A DNA stretch of 64,000 bases from Ureibacillus acetophenoni (lineage in GTDB: Bacteria > Bacillota > Bacilli > Bacillales_A > Planococcaceae). Under the pieces are notes generated by a model, which worked only from the letters and a program-made list of their open reading frames with translations, was not told the origin of the DNA and ran no database searches. Of this stretch, positions 62,993-64,000 are shown one piece after another (position 1 is the first letter of the stretch; every line of letters starts with the position of its first letter). Made by a program: the position numbers and the translations under genes. Where the stretch lies: assembly GCF_900220965.1 (NCBI RefSeq), contig NZ_OBQC01000009.1, forward strand, positions 1 to 64,000, read 5' to 3'.

Positions 62993-63976
62993 TTAATGTA
63001 AAAAAAACGTATCATCTAAAAGGAATAGTATTAAATTAATAATGAAAAACGGTGGAACCATATAAGTCCAAATACGTTTTCGTTTACCAGCTATATTTAA
63101 TATGTCCGCAGCGATGAATAATAATAACCCCACGCGGATAAATGTCCCTGTTAACCATTGATAAATTGATAGGAAATCCATATGTTCAATAAAGCGACCT
63201 ATAGAAACTAAGCCCCACTCTTCATAGGCAGGATATCTATGCTTGGCTGCTTCTTCCGGGCCAAATTCTGTTATTGCACCAATAAGCGGACCCATCGTTA
63301 ACCATGATAAAATTACAATCATAATAACGATATGGAACCATTTAAATGATTTTTTTAAATGTTGCTGTATAAATAAAAGCAATGTGATTTCAATAAGCCC
63401 AGAAGCTGGATAGACGGCTGCTTTGAAAATTGGTGAATAACCATGTTCGAAAAAAGGCCTTAATAAGCTAAAATCTTTCACTTGTAAATTAACAAAAGCA
63501 ACATAAAAACCTAAAATGACAACAACAAATAAGACTAGTACATTGACCATTACAATTGTTTGAATGTTTGTTGAAACAAGTAAAAAACAAACAATTATAT
63601 ATATCGTGAGTAATATAAGTTGCGGTGTGGCATCTAGAAATGTATCGGATATCCAAAGTATTGTTTCGTGCATGGTGAAAGCGGCTAATAAAAAAAGATA
63701 AACTACAACAGTATATAAAATGATGGAAGACCCTACTCTCCCTAATTTCTCCCTTAACCAATCTTTCAGTGGCATTTGGTTTGTGCCTTTTTGAATATAG
63801 ATCATTAATAATAACAGAGGAAATATAAAAACCGCCGCAATAATGACGGAAGCCCATCCGTCTCTTTTCGCTTGCTCCAGTATAGGCGGAAGAATCGTCA
63901 CATGATTTTTCAACCCTATAAAGGTCATGACGAGTAAAATAGCATGAATTATACTAAACTTTCCGATTTTATTCAT
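62993..63976 (-). CDS. GerAB-family germination receptor permease-like subunit (B subunit)
   Basis: 327 residues, about ten membrane helices, of the amino-acid/polyamine transporter-like spore germination family: KFSIIHAILLVMTFIGLKNHV at the start, GTNQMPLKDWLREKLGR, and a late IYQWLTGTFIRVGLLLFIAADI. It is somewhat shorter than most (about 360). GAGGT lies six bases before the ATG near the window edge. It is the first visible gene of the operon, in the order B, D-like, A, C rather than the usual A, B, C. Confidence 0.9.
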   Translation of the reverse strand: MNKIGKFSIIHAILLVMTFIGLKNHVTILPPILEQAKRDGWASVIIAAVFIFPLLLLMIYIQKGTNQMPLKDWLREKLGRVGSSIILYTVVVYLFLLAAFTMHETILWISDTFLDATPQLILLTIYIIVCFLLVSTNIQTIVMVNVLVLFVVVILGFYVAFVNLQVKDFSLLRPFFEHGYSPIFKAAVYPASGLIEITLLLFIQQHLKKSFKWFHIVIMIVILSWLTMGPLIGAITEFGPEEAAKHRYPAYEEWGLVSIGRFIEHMDFLSIYQWLTGTFIRVGLLLFIAADILNIAGKRKRIWTYMVPPFFIINLILFLLDDTFFLH

Positions 63977-64000
63977 TCAAGAACCTCAATCAAAATTTGT

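Overview
The window looks like a chromosomal stretch of an AT-rich, endospore-forming member of the Bacillales, most like the Lysinibacillus/Sporosarcina/Psychrobacillus group. The evidence is a gerA-type germination operon, an AbrB-domain regulator, a LysM-GH18 hydrolase, AGGAGG-type ribosome binding sites, frequent TTG/GTG starts and many strong rho-independent terminators. No rRNA, tRNA, CRISPR array or intact transposon was seen.

Layout. 1-8.8 kb: tail of a purine permease, a DUF421 membrane protein, then a peptide/amide catabolic locus (three M20 hydrolases, an oligopeptide-binding lipoprotein gene broken by one in-frame stop, and a regulator of unusual architecture). 8.8-18.3 kb: GNAT, TetR plus a membrane serine hydrolase, a stress flavoprotein, a SEC-C protein, TraX and a VanX-like lipoprotein. 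This part also holds palindromic elements, a long direct repeat and an IS605-type end. 18.3-27.3 kb: an M20 amidohydrolase divergent from a complete dipeptide/oligopeptide ABC transporter, with a LysR regulator and a thioredoxin-like protein. 27.4-32.4 kb: DUF418 protein, XRE-AbrB regulator coupled to a glycosyltransferase, LysM-GH18 protein. 32.5-38.5 kb: S1 protease, D,D-carboxypeptidase, a probable copper pair (DUF1541 protein and a Met-rich membrane protein), pdxS without pdxT, and an orphan DarT1-type NADAR antitoxin. 38.9-44.4 kb: a cassette of an Nramp-like transporter lacking the metal motif, an SDR, a DapA-like aldolase, a second regulator of the same unusual type, and a Gfo/Idh/MocA oxidoreductase. 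44.5-50.7 kb: DUF4236 protein, LysE remnant, NupC, a frameshifted chemoreceptor, AraC regulator. 50.8-55.8 kb: carbamoylase-like enzyme, M20D amidohydrolase, 2,3-diaminopropionate ammonia-lyase and another M20 hydrolase. 55.9-59.6 kb: PD-(D/E)XK nuclease, SRPBCC protein, MFS transporter, BRCT protein. 60.2-64 kb: germination receptor operon on the minus strand, order B, small D-like, A, C.

Themes. Seven M20-family hydrolases, two oligopeptide-binding proteins, one complete peptide ABC transporter and diaminopropionate lyase point to a life on peptides, acylated amino acids and amides. Two regulators share one architecture (N-terminal sensor-like part, central cyclase-fold-like part with a G-[VI]-G-x-G motif, C-terminal winged helix ending in GRPR) and each sits in a separate catabolic locus.

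The least explained material is intergenic. There are four copies of a roughly 195-bp element with four imperfect palindromes at fixed spacing, a 51-bp tandem array whose stems co-vary, a nested 102/21-bp repeat and a 21-bp degenerate repeat. The best candidate for an undescribed metabolic system is the 38.9-44.4 kb cassette. All functional calls rest on reading motifs by eye; no database search was run.
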